Shown in pieces: positions 50,970 through 63,168 of a stretch of DNA of 64,000 nt (position 1 is the first letter of the stretch; each line of letters starts with the position of its first letter). Location of the stretch: NCBI GenBank assembly GCA_015039365.1, contig WION01000049.1, forward strand, positions 62,001-126,000, in the 5' to 3' direction. The notes below the pieces were generated by a model, which saw only the letters and a list, made by a program, of their open reading frames with translations, was not told where the DNA came from and did no database searches. This stretch comes from Amanita rubescens. Lineage: Eukaryota; Basidiomycota; Agaricomycetes; Agaricales; Amanitaceae. The position numbers and the translations under genes were made by a program.

Positions 50970-53449
50970 TCAGATCATGCAGCCAAGCAAGGTAATGGCG
51001 ACAATAGGTAGGCACCCCAGTAACGCCGAGCCTTGTAAACCGCGGGTCACGCTGGCAGCCTTATTTCGAGGACCTCTGCTTGTTCTGCCAAGATGGTCAA
51101 AATTATGCCGTCCGCGTTCGCCATTCGATGTCGCTAGGACCGCAGCTCCGACGGTCAACGTATTTGTGATGACTGATGTGGAGAAAGTCGCCGCTGGGTT
51201 GGCCGGTGTAAGAGCGTCGTTGTCCAGAAATACGAGCGCAAACGAGGGTGCATATACTGTAATCGTGCAACTGTTTCCTGCATTGCATTGAATGATTTGA
51301 ATGTTCTCTTGCCCTATCGGCCGACCATCGGAACTGAAGAAGCCACCAAACGTCTTAGATCATGCCAAATCAGCTATCTTGCAACTCGGCCCCTAGTTGA
51401 TTGACACACACCTGGCCCGCCCAAGTAAAATTCCCTTTCTGCGTTACGGATGACGCACTCAAGTATCTACTCATATCGCTTTATCAATAGCCAATGATCA
51501 ACAATGCTTGAACGTACTTTACTCTGACTTGCGCAGGAGTCTTATTGATTTCGTCCTGAATAATTTGAAACGTAAACTGTATGTTATGGCCCCCAGATGG
51601 ATCGGTAATGTAATTGAATAAGGCTATACGAGAAGGATTGCCGTTCTCGTATATCAGATACGCGGGCGAGTGATTGTTGAGTTTGGCACTGGAGGTGATA
51701 TCGAGGACCCGAGAACCGTTGCTTATTGTCTCTGCGACGATAAGAGCAGCGTAGTAGACTGGTCCAACAGTCCATTGACGGAAGTCGGACTGATTTAATG
51801 GCGGCGCTAATCACCGTCAATGCATCATATTTCCACATAGCATCATCAACTTACCAGTGAAAGGCTGAAATGGAAGATATTGGTTAAAAGCTTTAGCATC
51901 TAATGAAGCGGCTACATACGTTATAGTAAACGTTTATACCGCCCGTATGGAACAAAGCCATGGAAAAATTGGCATACGCCATCTGAAGTGCATAGTCCGT
52001 GGACCAAAGGGCCGCCACGAAGGCATCGCTTATACCACCGAAGCCGCCGCATGATGCAGTATTTGTTTCAAACATCACAAAAGGCTTCCCATTTTGTTGA
52101 GCAATATTCGTAGAATTGATATAGGGTGCCACGAGTTCCGTGACGGAATCGTGTGTTAAGTAGTTTGGCAGCTGTTCCTGCGGATTGCGAACGGTACCAG
52201 TGCCAAATTGAGCTGCACAATTGTCGGTAGGATAACTGCCAAGTGAAGCATTGTTACCGAGGGTTCCTAAATACGATACGAAAGCACTTACTGTTCAACA
52301 GAAAGATAAGCTAAGTATTGCGAATAAGTCTGTATGAATCCTGTATTCCAAACCACTTCCGGGGCCCACGGGCCACTTGCCACACTTGGGGCCGCCAACA
52401 TCGACATATTGTCGATTTGTGGGTCATTTTTCATCTGGTTGATCAGTAAGCCAAACTCGTTATAATAATCCAGCACAGTATAATTCTGACTTCGTATAAG
52501 CATTTATTTGTGTTCTATGACTGAGGCAACTTACGGCGGGCCGTTTACGAAATTTTGCGTAGAAATCGGGTTCATTACCAGCTTGCAAACCTAACAGGTA
52601 ATCTCCCAGGATTGCCTGACCCTTCTCAGCAATCGCTAATCGGAATGGGTTTGTCGAATTAAATGGTATACCTGTAATAGAGCTAGAGGAAAGGGAAGAA
52701 AACAATTTAAACAGCGGCCCACCTAAAAACCAACGGACGTTTACAAAACTCGAGATATTGCTCATTATATACAACAGATCCTCCTTATAGTCTATAGGTG
52801 GTGAGTTCGTCTAATTAATTCGTTAGTGGAGAATCAAACTTCCCAAAGATAGACTAACCGTTCCCAACGTATTATGATAATCCTTTTCCAGGAGTTTTCC
52901 ATTCGTGGTATTTTGGACCATCACGGCCGTTTCTTGTGTATTCCCCCCAACGCGGATGTTCACCTGGCCAGAACGTCGTACAAGGTTCGCCATCAGGTTT
53001 AAGAATGGAACATTGATGATTTTCCTGTGAGCAAGGTCAAGATCTTGCAAATAGCTTATTGATCGCCACTAACGAACTGGGACCAACTAAAGGTGATGAG
53101 AAACTAAAGATATCCATGGAGAGAATTACTGACAAACTTGATCAACGACGGACATCTCAATTGAGAATCCGAAAAAGGAACTCGAGAGAGGTATCGATGC
53201 TCCTGCTGGTGCAGCTCCACTCGCAACCTGAACCTCGTACTGTGTAGGAAATTGTGTGGGCATTGCAGGTACATTTAATATGACCGGGTTGAAAGCGTCG
53301 GGTCCTGAATACGGTACACCGGGCGGTAAAGTTGTCACAGCCGGCGCTCCATTGATGGGGTAGACGGTAACCTGAGCGAGGGTGTAATGTGCTAGCAGTA
53401 GAAAGGGGCCAAGGACGCGACCAAAAGATGGCATAGGAAGAATTTCCAT
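50970..53449 (-). CDS. GH79 family glycoside hydrolase, copy A
   Basis: Eleven exons: 53134-53449, 53074-53086 (13 nt), 52859-53024, 52723-52810, 52535-52671, 52292-52485, 51920-52235, 51855-51864 (10 nt), 51518-51806, 51412-51466, 50970-51353; 655 residues. A signal peptide (LGPFLLLAHYTLAQ) precedes a (beta/alpha)8 domain. FFGFSIEMSV, INVPFLNLMANL and VNIRVGGNTQ are hallmarks. The likely acid/base Glu228 is in AGNEPD and the likely nucleophile Glu361 in MFETNTASCGG. A C-terminal beta-sandwich carries YITDPSG and FTWAGQTFG. The final 20 residues are hydrophobic after a Ser/Gly-rich linker, suggesting a GPI anchor to membrane or wall. GH79 enzymes are beta-glucuronidases or heparanase-like, so plant arabinogalactan or fungal glucuronide side chains are possible substrates. 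More divergent from copies B and C than those are from each other. Confidence 0.9.
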
Positions 53450-55821
53450 AGACAAACAATTCAACTTGCACCGATATCGATTTATCGTTTGGCAAGTTGA
53501 CACAGCAGAACGTGCGTGCAAGTGGTGAAGAGACGTTTTTGCAATCAAGTGAAACGAAGACGAGAAAGGGTCAATGATGTCGTCCTTTACGTCGTATCAA
53601 CTAGATCGCTGGAGTTGATAGAAATTCATTTTCTCTTGGCCGTAGTCAGTACACGATCGTCACCAAAACAGGATAAATACCTACCCTTACGTCTTCTCAA
53701 GTGTGGGTACCCTCGGCACATACCCCTGGACAATCCCCCTAAGAAGATCCCACATCCGAGCCAAGAAACGGCTATAGGGTGCGAAGGCGTGAAGACATTG
53801 AGGTGAATGTCACTATTGCCGAAGTTGTCTTCTTGCTTATAGCTGCGCGATTTGCAGGGCGCTAAGGTGTTCTTAGCGCCATCGTGATCTATCTTCGCCA
53901 GATAAACATATTAGAAGTGAAAAAAAAACACCAAGATCACTGGTACTTACCTACTTGGCGTTACCTGGTCGATCTGTCGATAGTTGCTATGAAAGGAAAT
54001 GCTGGTCCCCCTGAACACTAAAAAAGGATGCGTCCCTGACTTACCCGCCCGCATCATGTAATCCCTTGCTGTGTGTCTCTAAAACTGAGACAGGAGCCTT
54101 TTATCTGGCTATTCTATTCCGCGTATTAAGCAAACCGAAAAAGACACCACCGCCTACTTAACTGTTCTTTACCAAAGCTGCAATCTGGCTCGCTGGTTGC
54201 CTTCTTCGCCTAGCCCAATGGTTATTAGCAGAAAGGCTCATTGAACTTGTTAACCAAAAATTCGCATGAAAGGGTGAGAATCGATTCGGATTGCACATTC
54301 GCGACTCAGATCGCTAGGGGCGCAGAAATTCTGATCCTCATCACTGCGCATGACGTGGTACAAGAGCAAAGCAAATAGACTGGATGACTTCCTCTATCTC
54401 ACGACTCATTAACCTCCTTTCCATCAGATTATCACCGTGGCTCACGTTACTTGTGCTCTCATCGCATGCCTTTTGGCTTGCCTTGAATGGAACCGACATC
54501 TCATGATCTAAATCCGCTGCGAACGTGAAGAATCGTTCTCATGACGAGATCAAGAATGGTGGAGAAGCAGGGCAGCTGTCTCCTCCCACAGAATGCACCT
54601 AGCGATATATATATGCGAGAAAGGAGAAGACACAACATCTATGATAATCAGAACAAACGGGCCCACACGGCTTCTCCCAGTTGGAAGAACTCAAGAACCT
54701 ACTCAGAAGTTGAACGTAAACCTCTTCTCATGTCAGAATCTGATTCCCTCTGGATCCGGACACAATACGTTGAATAAGCACTGGGCACTTTCGGACAAGG
54801 ATTATCCCCCACCACGAGATATTAAAATATTACAGAAGCAAAGCTTACGAAATGGAGCCTGCATCCCAGTACCTGAAGAAGTATTCCAGAAAAAGAATAC
54901 GGGACCGCTACAAGCGTCCAATCGGGCCAACGTATGTCCACCGACGGCCGCTATCAGGATATCTCAACACCCTGCGCAGGGACACGTCCGTTGGTTACTG
55001 ACATGGGAACGAACTCGTTCGCAAGGAGAACAAGTATCATTACTCCGTTCTTTTTGCTCCGTTTGTGTCATGATATGCGGCGACCTACATGCCGCGGCAG
55101 GGAGCGGATGTTTTTCCTACAGACACCGAACGCCTTCTTTTGAGGTTCTCAGTGCTTTCATATGTCGCTCATTCAGAGTTTTGTACATTGATATGGGAAT
55201 GCTCCATCTACCTCATCGATGGTTCAGGGTCTTATTCAATCCATTTATTTGGACGACTCGGAAGATCTAGGTTTTAACGACAGCTGCCTCGGGACGTATC
55301 CGGTTTTCAATTGAGAGTCAAGGTCTGGACATATAGCCGAACATTGCTATCTTTACTATCCGCCTATTGGGATTATGTCTAACGGTCCCGATGTAAATTG
55401 AATGCACGGTACTTTGTCACGTTTATCTTTCGAGTTAACCTTATCTCGTAGCTTCCCTGTTTTGCGCCCATTTCGCTGTCAGCGGCATTCTGTCAGACGG
55501 CAAGTGACAGAGGTTACTTGATTGTTCAGCGTGTGTGCTGTTTCATAGAGCTCGTTGGAAAGTGCATGGTGATGCATGATGTGTACACGCTAACACCCTT
55601 CATGATCTATAAATATGCACTGCACAGAGGCTGCGAAATCATTAAATGTCTGCCACGGTGCCTGAAGGGACTGATGGAGAGTATGAGAAAGGTCTATTGT
55701 GTTTGTTGTCCGTAAGTGGTATGCGATGATATAAGTAAAATGTCAATGCAAGTAAGTAAACTGGAAACACGAAAACACGACTACAGTCCAAGTCCATCAG
55801 ATGATACGTCCCCACAAAACC
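53450..55821. other. long region without a confident gene
   Basis: 53820-54530 has no sizeable frame. At 54541-55277 three overlapping plus frames (one of 225 codons) exist, but none has a leader, a known motif or a consistent splice chain. They could be a decayed gene. Nothing else was recognised. Confidence 0.45.
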
Positions 55822-56395
55822 TTAGACCACGATCAAAGGCTCACTGAGAGTTTGGAAGGACGGGGACGAGGCAGCCTAATTCAACGGAGGAGCAAGGCGA
55901 TCAATACAAAGTTAGGGACGCGGAGACCGCAGGAAAAAAATGAACGTACCCCGAACAGTCCGGCATACGCGACGTTGAGTTGGGCATGGCCCTTGGGCAG
56001 CGTAGGAATAACGACTATAAAACTCTCATAACGCGGTATCCTGGGGTTGTGCAAAGTTGGGTTGTAGGGACCAGCAAAGAGAACGTCAAACAGGCCGTCG
56101 CTGGCCGGCTCGCACGGCGTGTTCTTTCTAGCGCAGGTGCTGATGCCAATCGCGATTCCTACGTTCACCGAACCCTGAATACTGTTCTGTAGATTAAAAC
56201 AAATTGAAATAAATCAGACACGCATGTCATGTCAGTGGGAACCATTAGACTTACCGGCTGGGCGATTTCCACGATCAGATGTTCGCCTGGTCTGACTTTT
56301 GTGCCAGGGAGCGGGGACAAGATTTGAACATCCTGAGCGAAAACGAAGGTAGCCAGAGCGAAGAGAGTGACAAGGATAGAACTGAAGAACTTCAT
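55822..56395 (-). CDS. small secreted protein, mushroom family of unknown function
   Basis: Exons 56255-56395, 55950-56186 and 55822-55875; introns 68 and 74 bp; 143 residues in phase. A signal peptide (MKFFSSILVTLFALATFVFAQ) is followed by VQILSPLPGTKVRPGEHLIV, then NSIQGSVNVGIAIGISTC, LFAGPYNPTLH and KGHAQLNVAYAGLFG. I recognise this layout (SPxxGTxVxPG...VEIxxP...) as a small secreted beta-rich protein repeated in mushroom genomes; no function is known to me. An ATG 42 bp further up would add a Thr-rich lead-in before the signal peptide, so I prefer the later start. Its promoter and signal-peptide exon have a second copy at 59588-60110 that now drives GH79 copy B. Confidence 0.75.
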
Positions 56396-57375
56396 TCTGG
56401 TTGTCGTTGTCGTTGTCTTCGTGCTATGAGAGCCCAATTGAAAGCTAGAACAGGAGCTTGGGTGAAACTAGGAATCGCAGAACGAAGAGGCTATATACCC
56501 ACTGGTAGACCCGAAGGGCTCGACAGGCCTGACCCTCATTGCGATGAATTCCATCTCATCGAGGTAGAAACGGCATTGCTATCCATCTCGTCCGGCAGAA
56601 CGGGCATTGCTACCCGACGTACTTGCTGTATTTCCCCCTTTACTGACAAAAATCTCGCTCGACTATGTCCAAGGTGAACATAGACCGGAATGTTGAAATT
56701 CGGACTTGAATAATGATCATCAATGATCGAGTGGCGTTAAGGTTATGCTCAAAGTCATCAACGGTAACGCTCGGTAGCGACGGTTATGCACAGGTTGTGC
56801 AGGTCTGAGTGGGTTGAAAAAGGAAAGATCTGCGTCTGTGGCATCATAGGCGGTGCGGAGCGCTCATGACGGAGCATACCAGGCTATGCAAGTTTAGGCA
56901 CCGACAACGCCTTGAGACCTAATACCTCGAGTGGGTTCTCTGCGTTCAGTTGCTGGTAGGTATGGAGGTGGGCACATGTTGCCATGGTGTGCGTCTGATG
57001 CGGAGGAAGAGCGACGTAAAGCGTTAACTTGCGAATTAATTCCGCAAAGGACTTGAACACCCTAAGGGCCCAATGAGAACGTGAAATGATCATAAAATGT
57101 AGGTCTTACTTCCATTCCAGTCGACGAAGCGTGTGATTAACGTTTTTTCAGGCCTCGGAGGACTGAAGCTGAAGTTGACATTGTTTTCTAAACATAATTA
57201 CGACCACAAACAACTTGCATAATATTATGTGGCTGGCATTCATCCCTAAGATAATAATACTACCACTCGAAAGACAGGCGAACAAGGGTTGCAGCAGATA
57301 ACAATTCAATAACCAAGTCCGATCTTGCTCATTGCACCCTCGTTTTGCGGTTTCCATTCTCAACACCATTCATCG
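56396..57375. promoter_or_regulatory. upstream region of the small secreted gene, duplicated at 59670-60110
   Basis: Several blocks recur in the same order upstream of GH79 copy B: CAGGCCTGACC...CATTGCGATG, GTGGCGTTAAGGTTA, CGCTCGGTAGCGACGG, TTATGCACAGGTT and GGGTTGAAAAAGGAAAGATC. This shared block very probably carries the promoter of both genes; no individual factor site is claimed. The segment 57090-57375 in turn resembles 60355-60641 (3' flanks of copies B and C). Confidence 0.6.
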
Positions 57376-59669
57376 TCACCACCACATCGCTCCGCGGAAC
57401 AGTGTTAACACTCCGAGCACCATACATCCAAAAATGACGGCAGTGCCGTCTACCGTCACGGCACTTTCCGAAGCCCCGTTCGTTAAAAAGATAAGGGCGT
57501 AAGATGGCGCGGGCACAGAGACTGTGCATGTGTTGGCCCCTTGGTTACATTGGACGGTTTGGATGCTCTCAGACCCAATTGGTCGACCATCAGATTCGTA
57601 GTATGAACCGAATGTCTATAATGTACTCTGTCACTTTTATCCTTATTCTAAAGTGATTCACGAATCTCACCTGTCCTGCCCACGTAAAGTTGTATTTTTG
57701 TGTGGTGGAATTTGCGAGTAAGTACCTATCGAAAAACATTAGTTTACGGATATCGCTAGAGAAAGAAATAGGTACGTACTTGACTTGAACCTGTGAAGGA
57801 GTAGCATTACTCTGTCCGAGATTACTTCCTCCGATGGAAAAAGTGAATTGAATGTCGTTTGCACCCGACGGATCCGTAACGTAATTGATGACACCTATCC
57901 TTACAGGTTGATTTTTCTCGTAAATGACGTAGGCGGCGGATTCGTCACTGAGGTTGGAAGCTACGGAGATGTCGAGCACCTGTGAACCGTTGCCCAAGGT
58001 CTCGGCCATAGCAAGGGCAGAGTAATAGCCTGGCCCGACTGTCCACTGACTGTTAGAGGACATATTTTCAGGTGGAGCTAACGTCCGTTAATACTTGTAA
58101 CATTGCCAAGCTGCCATTGAAACTTACGAGTAAAAGGCTACGGTATTGTGGTCAGCATAACGAAAAAAATTCGAAATGAAGGTACGAACATTATAAGAAT
58201 CGTTTTGACCACCAGTGTGGAATAATCCCATAGAAAAGTTGGAGTGCGCCATTTGCATAGCCCAGTCCAATGACCAGAGCGATGCAACGAATGCATCGCT
58301 AACGCCCGCGAACCCACCGCAAGCAGCAGTATTTGTTTCAAACATAAGGAAGGGCTTGCCGTTGGCCTGGGCGATGTTGGTGGAATTGATATAAGGTGCA
58401 GCTAGGCGCGTCACTTCACTATGGGATGTAAATCCCAAGATCGCTATTTCAGGGGGAATGGGAGGAGCAGTATTGTATCGGGCACCACAGTTGTCAGTGG
58501 GATAACTTAAAAATCACTGCTATGAAAACGCCATCTATGTTTAGAATCAGAACATACTGTTCGACTGCGAGGTATGCCAAATATTGTGAGTATGCCTGTA
58601 TAAATCCGGTATCCCAGACCTGCTCAGGTATCCAGGGGCCTGTCGATATGCTTGGACCTAGTAGCATCGAACGGTTGAAAATAGAAGAATCGCTGTTCAT
58701 CTGGTTAACCAGAGTACCGACATCATTGAAGTAGCTTTGTGGTGTATAAGGCTAACGCAAAATTGCAATGAGAATGTTTCTCGTCAACTACCAAGGAAAT
58801 ACTCACTGCAGGACGTTTACCAAACTGCTGATAAAAGTCAGGTTCGTTCCCAGCTTGCAATCCTAATAGATAATCGCCAAGAATTGGTTGGCCAGCCTGT
58901 ACGATGTCCAAACGATACGGGTTTGTCTGGTTGAACGGGATACCTATAACAGCTTGTCAGAAGGGAAACGTGATTGTTGAATTGTTCCATACCTAAAAAC
59001 CATCTAACGTTTGTGGACGCAGAAATGTTGGCCATCATATATAGCAAATCTTCTTTGAATATAATTGACGGCGTTTGCGTCTAGGAAATTGTTCAATTCC
59101 ACAAAGGAGAAGCATGGTGAGTGACTGACTATGTCCTGGGTAGTATTGGTATCGACTATAAGCTTTCCGGTTGTCGTGTTCTGTACCATCACGGCTGTCT
59201 CCTGAGAGTTACCCCCAACACGGATATTGACGCGACCAGAGCGTTTGACAAGGTTAGCCATCAAGTTCAAGAAGGGGACATTGATCTGCTTCCTATTGTT
59301 GGTCAGCTCAACGGGATCGCGAGATATAAGATACAGGATACTAACGAGCCGGCACCCACTGCAAGAAATGAGACGATTGGTTCGCGTAATAAAAGGCGGA
59401 ATAAGGCACTCACAAACTTGACTGGCTACGGACATCTCTATTGAAAACCCGAAGAAAGAACTCATTTGAGAAATGGACACTCCAGGCGGAGTGGTACTTG
59501 ATAATTGGATATTCGGTTGCGTTGTGAATCGTGTTGGGATAGCAGGGGGCGCTATCACCAAGGGATCATAGGCAAGGAGTCCAGTCCTTGTGCCAGGGGG
59601 CGGGGACAAGATTTCAACATCCTGAGCGAAAACGATGGTAGCAAGGGCGATGAGACTGAAGAACTTCAT
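57376..59669 (-). CDS. GH79 glycoside hydrolase copy B, chimeric N-terminus
   Basis: Exons 59414-59669, 59346-59358, 59130-59292, 58993-59080, 58807-58943, 58558-58751, 58190-58505, 58128-58137, 57780-58077, 57671-57725, 57376-57615; 589 residues, frame intact. The first 27 residues (MKFFSLIALATIVFAQDVEI, then LSPPPGT) are those of the small secreted protein at 55822-56395, not of a GH79 protein. From TGLLAYDPLVIA on it matches copy C. It therefore lacks the normal GH79 leader and about 25 mature residues. The predicted acid/base Glu207 (AGNEPD) and nucleophile Glu340 (MFETNT) are kept, so activity is plausible. The C-terminal linker is 54 codons shorter than in copy C, but the hydrophobic tail remains. 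Expression probably follows the small-protein promoter. Confidence 0.88.
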
Positions 59670-60641
59670 TATGGTTGTCGTCGTTGTCGTTTTCTTCGTG
59701 TTATGAGAGTCCAATGGAAAACTAGAACAAGAGCTTGAGTCACTGGTAGGCTCAAAAGAGGGCTGAACAGGCCTGACCTCATTGCGATGTGTACCATCTC
59801 ATCCAGGTAGAACGGGCATTACTATCCGACATACTTCCCCCCTCACTGACAAGTATCTCGCTTGACTACGTTCTTTCGTTCCATGGATTGCCAGAATCGG
59901 AGGTCCAAGGTGAACATGAGTCGAAATGTTGAAATTTGGACTTCAATAGTGGCGTTAAGGTTAAGCTCAAAGCCGTCAACGGTAGCGCTCGGTAGCGACG
60001 GTTATGCACAGGTTTTGCAGGTCTGGAAGGGTTGAAAAAGGAAAGATCAGCGTCTTTGGAAAGGTGTCATCATAGCGCTCATACCTCAGGCCTTCAGGCA
60101 CTGACGTTTAGTACTTAGGATCCTGACATAAAGCTAGAATTAGAAGGAGATTCCCACGCCGGGAAGAAAAAAAAAAAACAAAAAGCATCGTCCCTGTACA
60201 TGAATAAGAATATTGAATAGTTTCTTATTTTTTACATGAAAAAGTGGAATACAGCTGTCCTGAACCATTTTTGATTTTTTTTTTTCTTTCTTTTTTTCAA
60301 ATTTATTGGGCTTTGGACTGAGCTAATGAAATCCGCAAATGACTTGAACGCTCAATGAGAACGTGAAATGATTTCTTACTTGACGAAACGTTTCCACAAA
60401 AGAAAAGAAAACCTCGGAGGACTGAAACTGCCAGTACGAAGTTGACATCATTTTCTAAACAAAATTACGACCACAAACAAGCATAATACCTATGTGTCTG
60501 GTATCTATATCCCTAAGATAACAGTCCGAATACCAGCGAACAAGGGTTGCGGCAAACAATAATTTAATAGCTAGGTCCGATGATCTTGCTCATTGCACCC
60601 CTTTTTGGCGGTTTCCATTCTATCGTTCATCGTCTATCTCG
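59670..60641. promoter_or_regulatory. small-secreted-gene type promoter of copy B, then 3' flank of copy C
   Basis: 59670-60110 matches the region upstream of the small secreted gene. It is followed by A- and T-runs (60168-60182, 60275-60298) and then sequence matching the 3' flank of copy B. No separate gene is present. Confidence 0.65.
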
Positions 60642-63168
60642 TCACCACCACATCGCTCCACGGAATAGCGTCAACACGCCAAACGCTATACATCCAAACA
60701 TGACGGCGCCTTCCAAAGCTTGCGCTACACCAAAAGCCCCGTTCAAACTGTTCTTACTCGTACTTGCCACTTCATCCAGAGATGACCCAGAATGTCCATT
60801 CGAAGTTGCCAGGACGGCTTGATTGACCGTCATGTAGGATCTCTTCGTCGTTACTGTCGTGGAAAACGTTTTTGAAGGACCGCTGTCAACCTCTTGAAGA
60901 GCATTGCTAGTTAAAAAGATGAGGGTGTAAGATGGCGCGGGCACAGAGACTGTGCATGTGTTGGCCCCTTGGTTACATTGGACGGTTTGGATACTCTCAG
61001 ACCCAATTGGCCGACCATCAGATTCGTAGTATGAACCGAATGTCTATAATGTACTCGGTCACTTTTATCCTTATTCTAACCTGATTCACGAATCTCACCT
61101 GTCCTGCCCACGTAAAGTTGTATTTTTGTGTGGTGGAATTTGCGAGTAAGTACCTGTCGAAAAACATTAGTTTACAGGTATCCCTAGAGAAAGAAATAGG
61201 TGCGTACTTGACTTGAACCTGTGAAGGAATAGCATTACTCTGCCCGAGATTACTTCCTCCGATGGAAAAAGTGAATTGAATGTCGCTTGCACCCGACGGA
61301 TCCGTAACGTAATTGATGACACCTATCCGTACAGCTTGATTGTTCTCGTAAACGGCATAGGCAGCAGATTGGTCACTGAGGTTGGAAGCTGCGGAGATGT
61401 CGAGCACCTGTGAACCGTTGCCCAAGGTCTCGGCCATAGCAAGGGCAGAGTAATAGACCGGCCCGACTGTCCACTGACTATAGGAGGCCATTTTTCCAGG
61501 TGGAGCTAACGTCTATTAATACTTGTAACATTGCCAAGCCGCCATTGCAACTTACGAGTAAAAGGCTATGGGATTATGGTCAGTATAATGATTTTTTTTC
61601 GAAATGAAGGTACGGACATTATAAGAATCGTTTTGACCACCAGTGTGGAATAATCCCATAGAAAAGTTGGAGTACGCCATTTGCATAGCCCAGTCCAATG
61701 ACCAGAGCGATGCAACGAATGCATCGCTAACGCCCGCGAACCCACCGCAAGAAGCAGTATTTGTTTCAAACATAAGGAATGGCTTGCCGTTGGTCTGGGC
61801 GATATTGGAGGAATTGATATAAGGTCCAGCCAGGCCCGTCACTTCACTATGCGATATAAATCTCAAGATCGCTGTTTCAGGGGGAGTGGGAGGAGCAGTA
61901 TTGTATCGGGCACCACAGTTGTCAGTGGGATAACTTTAAAAAAACGCTGGTATGAAAATGCCATCTATGTTTAGAATCAGAACATACTGTTCGACTGCGA
62001 GATATGCCAAATATTGTGAGTATGTCTGTAGATATCCGGTATCCCAGACCTGCTCAGGTGTCCAAGGGCCTGACGATACACTTGGACCTATTAGCATCGA
62101 ACGGTTGAGAATAGAAGAATCGCTGTTCATCTGGTTAACCAGAGTACCGACATCATTGAAGTAGCTTTGTGGTGTATAAGGCTAACGCAAAATTGCAATG
62201 AGAATGTTTCTCGTCAACTACCAAGGAAATACTCACTGCAGGACGTTTACCAAACTGCTGATAAAAGTCAGGTTCGTTCCCAGCTTGCAATCCTAATAGA
62301 TAATCGCCAAGAATTGGTTGGCCAGCCTGTACGATGTCCAAACGATACGGGTTTGTCTGGTTGAACGGGATACCTATAACAGCTTGTCAGAAGGGAAACG
62401 TGATTGTTGAATTGTTCCATACCCAAGAACCATCTAACATTTGTGAACGCAGAAATGTTGGCCATCATATATAGCAAATCTTCTTTGAATACAATTGGCG
62501 GCGTTTGCGTCTAGGAGATTGTTCAGTTCCACAAAGGAGAAGTATGGCGAGTGACTGACCGTGCCCTGGGTAGTACTGTTATCCTTGACTATAAGCTTTC
62601 CGTTTGTCGTGTTCTGTACCATCACGGCGTTCTCTTGAGAGTTACCCCCAACACGGATATTGACGCGACCAGAGCGTTTGACAAGGTTAGCCATCAAGTT
62701 CAAGAAGGGGACATTGATCTGCTTCCTATTGTTGGTCAGCTCAACGGGATCGCGAGATATAAGATGCGGTATACTAACGAGCCGGCACCCACTGCAAGAA
62801 ATGAGACGATTGGTTCGCGTAATAAAAGGCGGAATAAGGCACTCACAAACTTGACTGGCTACGGACATCTCTATTGAAAACCCGAAGAAAGAACTCATTT
62901 GAGAAATGGACACTCCAAGTGGAGTAGTACTTGATAATTGGATATTCGGTTGCGTTGCGAATCCTGTTGGAATAGCAGGCGCCGCTATCACCAAGGGATC
63001 ATAGGCGAGGAGTCCAGTCCAGGTTGCGTTAGGCGCAAGACTTGTGACCGTAGGTGTAGTCACTGGAAGTGTGGTGCCGCCTGTATAATAAACTGTGATT
63101 TGCGCGCATGCTGAGTGCAGCAGTAAGAGTAGAAGACCGTAGAGTTGGAGAACTGTGGATGAATGCAT
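60642..63168 (-). CDS. GH79 family glycoside hydrolase, copy C
   Basis: Exons 62847-63168, 62779-62791, 62560-62725, 62423-62510, 62237-62373, 61988-62181, 61618-61933, 61556-61565, 61208-61505, 61099-61153, 60642-61043; 666 residues. It has a normal leader (LYGLLLLLLHSACAQ) and N-terminal strand (ITVYYTGGTTLPVT). The hallmarks are as in copy A, with the likely acid/base at Glu230 and nucleophile at Glu363. The C-terminal beta-sandwich (YVTDPSGASDIQFTFSIGG, FTWAGQTFG) is followed by a Ser/Thr-rich linker and a hydrophobic tail (GCIAFGVLTLFRGAMWW), consistent with surface anchoring. This is the unrearranged reference for copy B, sharing even the 13- and 10-nt exons. Substrate: probably a glucuronic-acid-containing glycan; which one is unknown. 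Confidence 0.9.

Larger units (their letters stand above)
57090..63010. repeat. tandem segmental duplication carrying GH79 copies B and C
   Basis: 57090-59587 is repeated at about 60355-63017 with an offset near 3.43 kb. Introns are as alike as exons; for example the intron at 58752-58806 equals that at 62182-62236. This indicates a recent duplication or conversion. The small-gene 5' block (56310-56900) recurs at 59588-60110. Confidence 0.85.

Noticed and set aside
54593..55270. 225-codon plus-strand open frame as a gene
   Set aside because: Composition is erratic, no motif or leader is visible, and two other overlapping plus frames look equally good; probably chance or decay.
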